Source: Rhizobium etli 8C-3 (GTDB lineage: Bacteria > Pseudomonadota > Alphaproteobacteria > Rhizobiales > Rhizobiaceae). Taken from it: DNA of 64,000 nt. The DNA is taken from positions 2,855,001 through 2,919,000 of the forward strand of contig NZ_CP017241.1 of the NCBI RefSeq assembly GCF_001908375.1, in the 5' to 3' direction. The position numbers were made by a program, and so were the translations under genes. The first letter of the stretch is position 1. Every line of letters starts with the position of its first letter. The notes beneath the pieces were generated by a model. It saw only the letters and a list, made by a program, of their open reading frames with translations, made no database searches and was not told the DNA's origin. Positions 16,826-25,200 of this stretch are shown in pieces.

Positions 16826-16995
16826 GGATTAATTGATTTCGTGCGGTAGTATGGCATCCTCCACTTGGGACTCGGGGGCAGTACCGAGTAGAACCAGTTC
16901 CAAATGCGGCAGCTAATACTCGCGGGCTAATTGACCGCGAAAAGCTCCTTGCGGAAGGGCTCGCTTCATTGCTGAAGCGAGCCCGGCTTTCTAGG
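16826..16995 (+). ncRNA. Candidate structured RNA ending in a strong hairpin
   Basis: In a 690-bp gap without genes several hairpins occur in series: TTGGGACT / AGTTCCAA around CTCGG / CCGAG (16865-16902), TCGCGG / CCGCGA flanking GCTAATTGA, CCTT / AAGG, and a perfect 12-bp stem GGGCTCGCTTCA (16957-16968) / TGAAGCGAGCCC (16973-16984) followed by GGCTTTCT. This looks like a small RNA with its terminator on the plus strand, but I recognise no Rfam family, and the T-run is poor. The remaining bases of 16545-17233 show nothing. Confidence 0.35.
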
Positions 16996-17233
16996 CCTCC
17001 AAGAATATCGAGCAATCTTCAGCCCTTTACAGAAAACAGCATTCCCGCCTGCAGGGCACGCGGGGACACCCAGATCTGTTTGTTTCCAGCCTCAAGCACA
17101 TCAGTGTGCGCCTCCTTCGCAGGCGAACCGTCCCAATCCACCTCCTACCCAGGCGGCACTCGAGACGGCGCTACCCGCGAAAACTGCGAAACCTTCACAG
17201 CAGTTGCGGGAGTTCAGCAGCAACCGCGCACGA

Positions 17234-18001
17234 TCAATGCATGAAATCCCTGATCTTATAGGCAACCTCCGTCCGGTTGGTGGCATTCAGCTTTTTCATG
17301 ATGTTGCGGATGTGAACCTTCACCGTACTTTCGCAAAGCTTCATTTCGTACGCGATGATCTTGTTCGCCTTGCCCCGCAGCAAGGCTTCCGCCACGACCG
17401 CTTCGCGCGGCGTGAAGAGTTCATCGGTGCAGTTCATGCCATTGCTGACAGCACTGATCACGTGCCTTGCTGCAAGAATGCTGCTTGCGGGAATGAAAAT
17501 TCCCCCTGCCTGGGCCAAGCCGATCGCTTCTGCAGCAACGCCAATACTGACAGTGGTGGGTATATAGCCTCGAGCGCCGTATTCGAGCGCTTTGAGGATT
17601 TGCGAAAGTTCGTCGCTCTCCGCCCCCACGACGACAGGGCTGGATTTGAACTTCTCGGTCAATTTCGCGATCGCCTGCCCCACATCGGCATCCGTGATCT
17701 TCTTTCCGCCGATCATCAAAAGGATGACGGCCGGATCATGCTGGATATGCTGGTTCTGCCAGTCCTCCAGCGAATTGGCGGAAATGATGTTCAAGGCCGG
17801 TTGATAGTCGCGAAGGCTGCGTGAAAGGCACTCGCGGTCAAGAGCCCGCGAATCGATCAGCAGCAGATATTCCGTATGCTCTTCCGTCGTAACGAAATTT
17901 GACGACGACAGACTCCGTACCGGATCCCTCGCCTTCAAGGAAATAAGACGGGTTGTCCTTGCGATACCAGTATTTTCGTTGGTTATTTGTTGCCCGTTCA
18001 T
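17234..18001 (-). CDS. LuxR/NarL-type response regulator with degenerate receiver
   Basis: 255 residues. The N-terminal part (about 45-165) follows a receiver fold (LLLIDSRALDRECLSRSL..., VILLMIGG..., SPVVVGAESDELSQILKALEYGARGYIPTT) but lacks the usual acidic pair and has no Asp at the phospho-acceptor position, so it may be phosphorylation-independent. The C-terminal HTH (about 190-250: FTPREAVVAEALLRGKANKIIAYEMKLCESTVKVHIRNIMKKL) is a classic LuxR domain. It is close to the exopolysaccharide locus, and similar atypical regulators control rhizobial polysaccharide genes; the link here is inferred from position. Confidence 0.85.
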   Translation of the reverse strand: MNGQQITNENTGIARTTRLISLKARDPVRSLSSSNFVTTEEHTEYLLLIDSRALDRECLSRSLRDYQPALNIISANSLEDWQNQHIQHDPAVILLMIGGKKITDADVGQAIAKLTEKFKSSPVVVGAESDELSQILKALEYGARGYIPTTVSIGVAAEAIGLAQAGGIFIPASSILAARHVISAVSNGMNCTDELFTPREAVVAEALLRGKANKIIAYEMKLCESTVKVHIRNIMKKLNATNRTEVAYKIRDFMH

Positions 18002-18385
18002 AGCCGACTCCTACTCTCAACAAAATTGGCAGCCAAAACTAGAGACCAATTTGAAATACATACGCTTTACTTGCAAATCATACGATTAGACCAAACGCTT
18101 GCGCCTGATCTAAAGTATTTTGACAGTCGTATGAAATTCAAACGCCCAACATTAAACTTGCATTAATTATAAATGTCGGCATTAACATATGTTAACCACT
18201 ACTCATAAAAGATCACATCTAGATCTTATTTCTTACTGTACAACAACATTGCCCCTAATCATTTTAGCCACAAAGAGCTACGATTATTGTGAATAATCCT
18301 CATATTTTATAGGATTATCCACAGAGATGCATTGTCGGCTCTTCTTTCGAATAGCCCCCATAACACGTGGAAGTATTTCAGGAAT
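18002..18385. other. AT-rich 384-bp intergenic region with paired DnaA boxes
   Basis: Markedly AT-rich compared with flanking genes. Near its right end TGTGAATAA (18288-18296, complement of TTATTCACA) and TTATCCACA (18315-18323) are two perfect TTATNCACA DnaA boxes in inverted orientation around an 18-bp AT spacer. The left part is the promoter region of the LuxR-type gene. No reading frame of note. Confidence 0.55.
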
Positions 18386-19093
18386 TTATAAGCGGCGCTC
18401 CGCCGGCGGCGCCAGGTAGGTTGGGTCGAAATCGACCAGTTCCTCGAGTTTCTTCCTGTCCAAGAATTCGACGACGCCACTTTTGAATACAAGCAGGCCG
18501 CTAAGACGCATATCTTTGAGGACACGATTGATATGGACGGTCGAAAGACCGACGGCATCACCGATCTCGGCCTGTGTCAGCGGACATTCAAAACCGTCCG
18601 CCGACTCGTGCTGGAAAACACCCAGCCGGACGGCCAGCTCGAGAAGAAGATGCGCCGTCCGGGCAAAAGCATCGCGGCGCCCGATATTCGCCAACCTTTC
18701 AGTCAGCCGAGCCTGACGGCGCACCATCTCCAGGAGCAGCGCGCGGTGCAGGTCGGTCGATGCGCTCTCGGGCTTTCGATCGCCAAGCGCCGGCAGTTCG
18801 TAGATGCGAATGTTGGAGAGCGCCTGCATCGTCTCGCGCGACAACTCCGCCGAAGCCGTCCAGACGATATCTCCGGGAAGCGAAAAATCGGACACCATGC
18901 GTGCCCCATTTGGAAGCAGCTTCCAGGAGATGATCCAGCCGCTGACCAGATAGAAGATGCGGGCCCGGCGATTTCCGACCTCGAAGATCGTTTCGCCGGC
19001 CTGGTAACCGCGGTACGCTCCCCCCGCAAATTCGCGACGCTTGAGATGACGATTTGCCGAAAGCTCATATTCCGCGGTCGTCAGTGTTACCAT
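18386..19093 (-). CDS. Crp/Fnr-family transcriptional regulator
   Basis: About 235 residues. The cyclic-nucleotide-binding-like beta roll covers about residues 25-130 (YQAGETIFEVGNRRARIFYLVSGWIISWKLLPNGARMVSDFSLPGDIV), then a long dimer helix and a winged helix HTH (about 175-220: CPLTQAEIGDAVGLSTVHINRVLKDMRLSGLL). No Fnr-type N-terminal cysteine cluster is present and the cAMP-contact residues are not conserved, so the signal is unknown. Start at 19093 (MVTLTTAEYE) or 19117 (8 residues longer) are both possible. It sits next to the polysaccharide locus. Confidence 0.85.
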   Translation of the reverse strand: MVTLTTAEYELSANRHLKRREFAGGAYRGYQAGETIFEVGNRRARIFYLVSGWIISWKLLPNGARMVSDFSLPGDIVWTASAELSRETMQALSNIRIYELPALGDRKPESASTDLHRALLLEMVRRQARLTERLANIGRRDAFARTAHLLLELAVRLGVFQHESADGFECPLTQAEIGDAVGLSTVHINRVLKDMRLSGLLVFKSGVVEFLDRKKLEELVDFDPTYLAPPAERRL

Positions 19094-19341
19094 TCCCCAA
19101 ACCCCGTAAGCGAACATCAGCTTTGACTGAACAAAAGTATAATCTTAAGGTTGGAAAATACACAATATCATGCGTCTTTTGCCGTGTCGCTTACTCCAAT
19201 TTGCTTAGGTTGCTTGGGAGCGCGATGTTGCACTGTGCCAAGGCACTTTACGCGCATACATTGAATATTTTGCGCCGACGGGAATCAACGCTGCGCTGTG
19301 ATGGGCAAGCCAGAGAACTATCTTGCCTTTCAATTTGCAAT

Positions 19342-20598
19342 TCAACGGGGGCCGGCAGCAATGCCTCGCACGTCGTCGGCAATCGAATATTCGCTGACAA
19401 GGCCCGGCTGCAGGGCAAATCGCAAGCGCCGCATTCCCGTTTCCGCACAGTCCATCGTCAGATTATATCTTTCCTGATCAATACCTTGGGCGAGCGCGGC
19501 CCTTAAAAGAGCGGGAATATCGCTCACCGGCACATGCTCCGCATCCACAAAATAGGCTTCGCGCCCGACGGAGCGGAAGAAGCCCTCAACCTTTTTATCC
19601 CAGCCAAGTCCGATATGCGGAATGCCAAAGGAATAGGCGGCGATGCAGGCGTGGAGACGGTGGGAAATGATCGCATCCGCGGCATTCAGCAGCCGCAGCA
19701 ACTGTTCTACGTCGGCGGGCCGATCGGCAAGATGGAGTACACCTGAGGTAAGATGACTCGCCATCGAGCCTTCGTTCACAATCGTCCTCGCGAAAATGTG
19801 ATCTTCCGTGGCGCCGTTACAAAACAGCGTGACGTTCAATCCGTCTTCGATCAGCGCCTCAATAAGCTTGCGGTACCCGGCCGCGTCCCCCAGCGGGATC
19901 GGACCGGTGTGACTGGCATGGCGCGTGAGCACGACCGGTTCCGTGACGCAGATGGCGACCTTGTTTCCCCGGTTCGGTCCGCGCGTCGTATGGGCTACCT
20001 GGCCGATCAAGAGCCCGGGATCGGGAATAATGTCGGGAACCGGCCCGGCGGGAAAATGACTGCGCCAGCTATCGTAGGCAAACCTGTCCCGTACCGAGAC
20101 GTGCAGCAGCCGGACACCGCCGATGCGGGCAAAAAGCCGCCTGGCTGGTTCTGACCAATCGGCACTTACGCCGACAGCATAAATCCCAAGCGGGCGATCG
20201 AAGCGACGAACGCAATCCAGGACGGTTCCGATCTTCAACGGGAAATTCAGGTCGTCGTCCTGAAAAAGATTGCCGCCGCCGATGACGACTGCATCCGCCG
20301 CGGCAATCTTGCGTTCCCATTCGCCACGCTGCCGCCGGAGCGCTCGCTGGACGAAGAACCCGACAGCCAGCCGCCGAACAGGCTTTGGCAACCGTTGAAG
20401 CAGCTTGAGCAGATGCCGGCGCCGGCTGCTGCTTGCACCGCCGAACCCGTGACGGCCGGCAAGATCGACAGTCTCCACCTCTATGCCGCCGCCCGTCTGC
20501 GCAAGGCCGTGCTCGATGCACAGAGCCAATATGCCGTCGCCCAGGTTCTCGCTGTATTTGACGTTGAAGACGACGATCTTGAAGGGCGTCCTGCTCAT
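19342..20598 (-). CDS. Polysaccharide pyruvyl transferase family protein
   Basis: 418 residues of the PS_pyruv_trans family: N-terminal FNVKYSENLGDGILALCIEHGL, central DAVVIGGGNLFQDDDLNFPLK, PDPGLLIGQ, and the C-terminal SHRLHACIAAYSFGIPHIGLGWDKKVEGFF block. Members transfer a pyruvyl ketal from phosphoenolpyruvate to a sugar of the polysaccharide repeat, adding negative charge. Its start overlaps the stop of the Wzy-like gene (ATGA-type, 4 bases), so the two are co-translated. Confidence 0.9.
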   Translation of the reverse strand: MSRTPFKIVVFNVKYSENLGDGILALCIEHGLAQTGGGIEVETVDLAGRHGFGGASSSRRRHLLKLLQRLPKPVRRLAVGFFVQRALRRQRGEWERKIAAADAVVIGGGNLFQDDDLNFPLKIGTVLDCVRRFDRPLGIYAVGVSADWSEPARRLFARIGGVRLLHVSVRDRFAYDSWRSHFPAGPVPDIIPDPGLLIGQVAHTTRGPNRGNKVAICVTEPVVLTRHASHTGPIPLGDAAGYRKLIEALIEDGLNVTLFCNGATEDHIFARTIVNEGSMASHLTSGVLHLADRPADVEQLLRLLNAADAIISHRLHACIAAYSFGIPHIGLGWDKKVEGFFRSVGREAYFVDAEHVPVSDIPALLRAALAQGIDQERYNLTMDCAETGMRRLRFALQPGLVSEYSIADDVRGIAAGPR

Positions 20599-22037
20599 GA
20601 CCGTCTCTCCATTAGGCTCATGGTGTGAGAGGCAGACGCCCTCGCGCGCAGCGGATAGGGCTCAGTTAGCGCGGTCGTGGCGCCGGCAAGAATGTAGATC
20701 ATCAGCCCGAGATCATAGACGGTTCCGGATGTGGAAGCCGTGACCAACACCGCGACGATCCCCATTTTCGCGGCGCGTATCGCCGAACCGCATTCAATCG
20801 GCTGCGCCGATCCAACAGCAGGCTTCAACGACAGTACGGACCATATGAACAGCGCGAACAAGAACGCGCCGAGCACCCCCAAATTGGACAGCAGCACCAG
20901 CACGAAGCTTGAGGCCCGCGCACTGCCCAGCCCCGCACCGAACCCGAATGTGTCGAGGAATGTCTTGTAGGCAACGGCATTCCATTCGGCACGCTCTTGT
21001 CCCGACTGGCTGTCGGCTTTAGAAAACAGCATCTCGTCGAAGAAGCCGGCAACGCCTGCCGAAAGCCCGGGCAGCGTCGCCAGGACGAGGAACACGATGA
21101 GCGGGGCCGCCGCGACCGAGGCGACAACAAAGAGCACCGGCCGGCGAGATCGGTCGGCGGAGGACCGGAAAAACGACCGCAAGAAAAGGACCGGAACAAT
21201 AATCGCAAGACCGACAAGCCCTGTCGCTGACGTCGAGAAAAGCAATGCGATGAAGAGAAGCCACGTCAAAAGGCCGGTGGCCCGGCCACGGACGCCTTCG
21301 AGCCAGAGGCTTGCAATGATGGCAAACAGCACCAGCGTATAGCCAGCAAATGCCGATGCTTCCGGAAAAGTCCCCGAAATCCTCTTCAGCCCGCCTTTTT
21401 CGGCGGCCGTCAGCAGCGCGTAGTTTGCTGTCCTGACGAAGCCGAGCAGATATTCGGTCCGCGTGAAATAGGTGACGATATCGGCCAGTGCGAAGCTCAA
21501 TGTCACCGTCGCGGTGACCAACACGGCTTTGATAAGATCGTCATGCGTGCCTGCGCGTCTGAAGAAGGCAAAGGTACTGGCGAAAGCCACGAGGCCGCCC
21601 ACGGCATAGACGGTCTGCGTTATATTGCTCGACGAGGCACGCAGCGGCACGAGCGAAATTATGTTTCTCAGGCCGACCGACCGCTCGACGATCATGGTTT
21701 CCGTCATTCCTTGGAACAACCGCGGAAAGAACAATGCCGTAAACAGTCCGAAGACCGTCAATGCCAGGAGGATGAATCCGGCGCGCGACGGAGAGACCGC
21801 AGCAAAGACCTGCCCCTCGCCGAATGCCATGAAGATGCGTAGAACGAAAAACAGCAGAAATAGGTTCGGCACCAGGATCGACGCTCCGCCCATTCCGGGT
21901 AGCGCAATGGCCGCCGCCGCGCCGAATGCAGTCGAAAGCATCAGCCATGTGAAAGAATGCCTGACGGGGGCAAACAGAAGCATTGCCCCCAGCAGAATAG
22001 TCACCAGCCCAATGAATTCGACCCGCATCCACCGCAC
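20595..22037 (-). CDS. Wzy-type polysaccharide polymerase
   Basis: 480 residues with about eleven to twelve predicted membrane segments and a large periplasmic loop (about residues 325-375, RSRRPVLF... to ...SQSGQERAEWNAVAYKTFLDTFGFGAGLGSARASS). The motif GxGLGSARASS in that loop is frequent in O-antigen ligase/polymerase (Wzy_C-like) proteins. It would join lipid-linked repeat units at the periplasmic face after flipping by the Wzx encoded at 35400. It is transcribed with the pyruvyl transferase gene and divergently from the GH16 gene. Confidence 0.82.
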   Translation of the reverse strand: MRWMRVEFIGLVTILLGAMLLFAPVRHSFTWLMLSTAFGAAAAIALPGMGGASILVPNLFLLFFVLRIFMAFGEGQVFAAVSPSRAGFILLALTVFGLFTALFFPRLFQGMTETMIVERSVGLRNIISLVPLRASSSNITQTVYAVGGLVAFASTFAFFRRAGTHDDLIKAVLVTATVTLSFALADIVTYFTRTEYLLGFVRTANYALLTAAEKGGLKRISGTFPEASAFAGYTLVLFAIIASLWLEGVRGRATGLLTWLLFIALLFSTSATGLVGLAIIVPVLFLRSFFRSSADRSRRPVLFVVASVAAAPLIVFLVLATLPGLSAGVAGFFDEMLFSKADSQSGQERAEWNAVAYKTFLDTFGFGAGLGSARASSFVLVLLSNLGVLGAFLFALFIWSVLSLKPAVGSAQPIECGSAIRAAKMGIVAVLVTASTSGTVYDLGLMIYILAGATTALTEPYPLRARASASHTMSLMERRS

Positions 22038-22171
22038 CCAGTTTTCCTCAACAGGAAAGCTATCACGCGCCCAAGCGCCTTGTATTTACGTCCGCCTTAA
22101 GCCCTTTGCAGTAGCCCTTCGGTCGAATTGGGCGCTTTCGCGCGAAAGTGGGCATGGGTACCGTCCGCGGC

Positions 22172-23029
22172 ATGAGAACGTTTACGCCCCAAACCTGCCT
22201 TCGTCGTACAGGCTGGCCGCGGTCGGCTGGCCGCCGGCTGGGCATCGTGATCGCTGCCGCACTTTTGTGCGCCCGCCTGGCGCATGCCGAAGATTGCGTG
22301 CCCGGTGACACCGGCGATGAAATCGATACCGAGGAGATGAAGCTCACTTTCGAAGACAACTTCGACGATCTGAGCGTATCAGCCTGGGGTCCGGGAACCC
22401 GCTGGATCGCTCATACGCCGTGGTCCGGCGATTTCGGCGGCGCCCGTTTTGCCAATCCCGAACTCGGGTTCCCGTTTGTCGTCACCGACGGCGTTCTGCG
22501 CATCGAGGCGGCCCGCAATGCCCAGGGCGATTGGCGTTCCGGACTGCTTGCCTCCGTCGACCCGAAGGGCGTTGGCTTTTCGCAGTGCTACGGCTATTTC
22601 GAGACGCGCGCGCAGTTGCCCATCGGGCCAGGCGTGTGGCCAGCTTTCTGGCTGATTGGCAAGGACAGGTCGAAATCGACCGCCGAGATCGATGTTCTTG
22701 AGTTCTACGGAGACAAACCGGAAGGATATTCTGCGACCGCCCATGTCTGGCACCGCGATGGCGGGCACTATTCGGATTTCTCGCGCATCGAGGTCTTCCG
22801 CGACGCAAGGCCCACCGACTTTCATACATATGGCGTGAAAATCGATTCCGAATTCATCCGCATGTATTTCGACGAGAAGCTGGTCTGGAAAACCAAAACC
22901 CAGCCGGAGCACCGCCAGCCGATGTATATCCTTGTCAATCTGGGATTGGCGAAAGACGCAGTCGATATGGACGTTCCCGATCCTTCGCACATGTTCGTAG
23001 ATTACATCCGGGCTTACAGCGTCAGGTGA
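22172..23029 (+). CDS. Secreted GH16 beta-glycanase (ExoK-like)
   Basis: 285 residues. An N-terminal export signal (RRLGIVIAAALLCARLAHA) precedes a jelly-roll GH16 domain (about residues 50-285). The catalytic motif E-I-D-x-x-E appears as STAEIDVLEFYG (nucleophile Glu, Asp, acid/base Glu), with the aromatic cleft residues GVWPAFWLIG before it and WHRDGGHYSDFS after. It probably trims or depolymerises the exopolysaccharide, as ExoK does for succinoglycan. The frame is open to a GTG at 22148; I use ATG 22172, which gives a better signal peptide. Confidence 0.88.
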   Translation: MRTFTPQTCLRRTGWPRSAGRRLGIVIAAALLCARLAHAEDCVPGDTGDEIDTEEMKLTFEDNFDDLSVSAWGPGTRWIAHTPWSGDFGGARFANPELGFPFVVTDGVLRIEAARNAQGDWRSGLLASVDPKGVGFSQCYGYFETRAQLPIGPGVWPAFWLIGKDRSKSTAEIDVLEFYGDKPEGYSATAHVWHRDGGHYSDFSRIEVFRDARPTDFHTYGVKIDSEFIRMYFDEKLVWKTKTQPEHRQPMYILVNLGLAKDAVDMDVPDPSHMFVDYIRAYSVR

Positions 23030-23262
23030 CGTTGCACACGGACTGCAGGCTCACCGGTGCCTGTCGCGCGCTTCCATAAATGCATGTGTCGCAAGGGGTT
23101 AGGATACGTTCGCGGGCGACTGCCACATGTGACCGGGTATGAGAAAACCGGCCCTCTAAGACTTTCGTGCACGTGCTGTCATCCCAATGATCAACTGGCC
23201 ATTTTCCTCGATCATGAAATCCTGTCCCCTCATTTTGCGATTGGACGAACTCCTGCAGGGCA

Positions 23263-25200
23263 ATGATTGGGGGCAAATCAGTGACTGATCCGGCGTTTCT
23301 TGAAACGAACGAAGCCGATGTTGTTGTGTCTTATGACCGGAACCGCTCTCTCCAGAACATCGTAGGTCAGCAGGCCCGCATCGCTCCAGAGGCGACGGCG
23401 ATTGTCTTTGGAAAGGAGCGCCTCACCTACGGTGAGCTCGACAGACTATCCGATGCTCTGGCGGGACACCTGGCCGAGCTTGGGGTCCGAAAGGGCGATG
23501 TCGTGGGCATGCTGCTTCCGCGCGCGCTCAATACCGTCATTTGCATGCTTTCCATCCTAAAGGCCGGTGGCGTCTATGTTCCGCTCGACCCGGCCTATCC
23601 AGAAGAGCATCTCGCCTATGTCGCCGCCGAGTGCGCCCCCAAGGTTGTCTTCGTCAATGCGGCATCCGCTGGAAGGGCCAAATCAGTTCCCGACCTGCGC
23701 GGCACAATCGTCGATGCAGGATTTGTCATCGGAAGGCTCGCACACGGCGACGCGGCCGAACGGCCGGCCATCGAAGTCACTGGCGGCGACCCGGCCTATA
23801 TCATGTACACATCCGGTTCCACGGGCCGTCCGAAGGGCGTAACGATTGCTCATCGGAGCATCGCTCGGGTTGTCCTCGATCAGAACTATATCGATTTCAG
23901 GCGTGACGACGTCATCCTTCACGCCGCCACAATCGCCTTTGACGCAACCACCTTCGAAATCTGGGGCGCGCTGCTGAACGGATGCACGCTCGCCGTCATG
24001 CCCGATGCCGATTTCTCGCTGGCGCGGCTTGCAGGCGAAATGCGCGATACCGGCGTCAGCATGACGTTTCTCACGACGGGGTTGTTCAATCTCTTCGCCG
24101 ACTATGCAGCCGGCGACCTGCCGAGGCTGCGCCATGTGCTCTTCGGCGGCGACGTAGGCTCTCCGGTGCATGCCCGTCGGTTTCTCCAGCGCTATCCCGG
24201 CTGCCGGCTCAGCAACGCCTACGGCCCAACCGAAACGACGGTGTTTGCAACGGTTTTCACCGTACCGCCGGGCTTTGCGCAGGCGGAGCTGCCGATCGGC
24301 AAGGCGATCGCCCATACCGGCATCTGCATTCTGGACGAGGAATTGCGGGAACTTCCGCCCGGCTGCGAGGGGCAGCTGGCGATATCCGGCGACGGCTTGG
24401 CAATCGACTATTTCCGTAGTCCGGAGCGCACCGCGGAGAAATTCGTCATGGTCGCAACGGGGGCCGGCCCGAAACGCTGCTATCTGACCGGCGATATCGC
24501 CCTTCTGCAGCCGGACGGAACGGTGAGCTTCAAGGGACGCCGCGACCGGCAGGTCAAGATCAACGGCAAGCGCATCGAGCTTGACGAGATCGAGACCGCA
24601 TTGAGGAACGATCCGGCACTCTCCGACGCCATCGTTCTGTGCCACGTTCAAGGTCCTGCCCTGAAACGTATCGTCGCCTACCTGCGGCCCTCCACGGAAA
24701 AGGGGCTCAGTGACGCCGACTTCACCCAGGAGGTCATGTCAAGGCTGCGCGCGACACTTCCGGTCTACATGATTCCGAGTGCCGCCGTCGTGGTCGATGC
24801 ATTCCCGCTCACCCCGGCCGGCAAGGTCGACCGCGCGAGCCTGCTTCCGCCGCCGATCGAGGCCGCCCGACCCGATGCGCAAGCCGCGGCAATCACGCAA
24901 GCGGAAATGCTACTGACGCAGCTCTGGAGAGAGGCGTTGGGTGCCGAATGGATCGATCTCGACAGAAACTTCTTCGATCTCGGTGGCACCTCTCTCCAGC
25001 TTCTGCAGGTGCATGCGGGACTGGAAGCAAGGCTCGGGCGCGCCGTGGATGTCGTCGCGCTGTTCAAGCATTCGACCATCCGCGAGCTTGCCCGCCATAT
25101 CGAGGGCAAGTCGCAAAACACCGCCCGATCCATCGCCGCTGCCCAGCGGGCGGCACTTCAGAGGAAAACCATGTCCCAGTTCCGAAGGAGCGCTTCATGA
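23263..25200 (+). CDS. NRPS loading protein: adenylation-thiolation (A-T)
   Basis: 645 residues. The adenylation domain (about 20-540) has core motifs YIMYTSGSTGRPKGV, NAYGPTETTVFAT, YLTGDIALLQPDG, GRRDRQVKINGKRIEL and PAGKVDR. A thiolation domain at 550-620 has the phosphopantetheine serine S577 in DLGGTSLQL. There is no condensation domain, so it acts as an initiation module. By eye the specificity code reads D-A-F-F-L-G-A-V-F-K, close to branched-chain (Ile/Val-like) codes; low certainty. Its stop overlaps the next gene's start by 4 bases, so the loaded T domain very likely feeds the KS of the next protein. An alternative GTG start lies at 23281. Confidence 0.93.
   Translation: MIGGKSVTDPAFLETNEADVVVSYDRNRSLQNIVGQQARIAPEATAIVFGKERLTYGELDRLSDALAGHLAELGVRKGDVVGMLLPRALNTVICMLSILKAGGVYVPLDPAYPEEHLAYVAAECAPKVVFVNAASAGRAKSVPDLRGTIVDAGFVIGRLAHGDAAERPAIEVTGGDPAYIMYTSGSTGRPKGVTIAHRSIARVVLDQNYIDFRRDDVILHAATIAFDATTFEIWGALLNGCTLAVMPDADFSLARLAGEMRDTGVSMTFLTTGLFNLFADYAAGDLPRLRHVLFGGDVGSPVHARRFLQRYPGCRLSNAYGPTETTVFATVFTVPPGFAQAELPIGKAIAHTGICILDEELRELPPGCEGQLAISGDGLAIDYFRSPERTAEKFVMVATGAGPKRCYLTGDIALLQPDGTVSFKGRRDRQVKINGKRIELDEIETALRNDPALSDAIVLCHVQGPALKRIVAYLRPSTEKGLSDADFTQEVMSRLRATLPVYMIPSAAVVVDAFPLTPAGKVDRASLLPPPIEAARPDAQAAAITQAEMLLTQLWREALGAEWIDLDRNFFDLGGTSLQLLQVHAGLEARLGRAVDVVALFKHSTIRELARHIEGKSQNTARSIAAAQRAALQRKTMSQFRRSAS

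Noticed and set aside
24948..25196. Upstream extension of the PKS-NRPS frame by 83 codons
   Set aside because: It overlaps the thiolation domain of the A-T protein in another frame; the ATG at 25197 overlaps that gene's stop and begins the KS-type N terminus.
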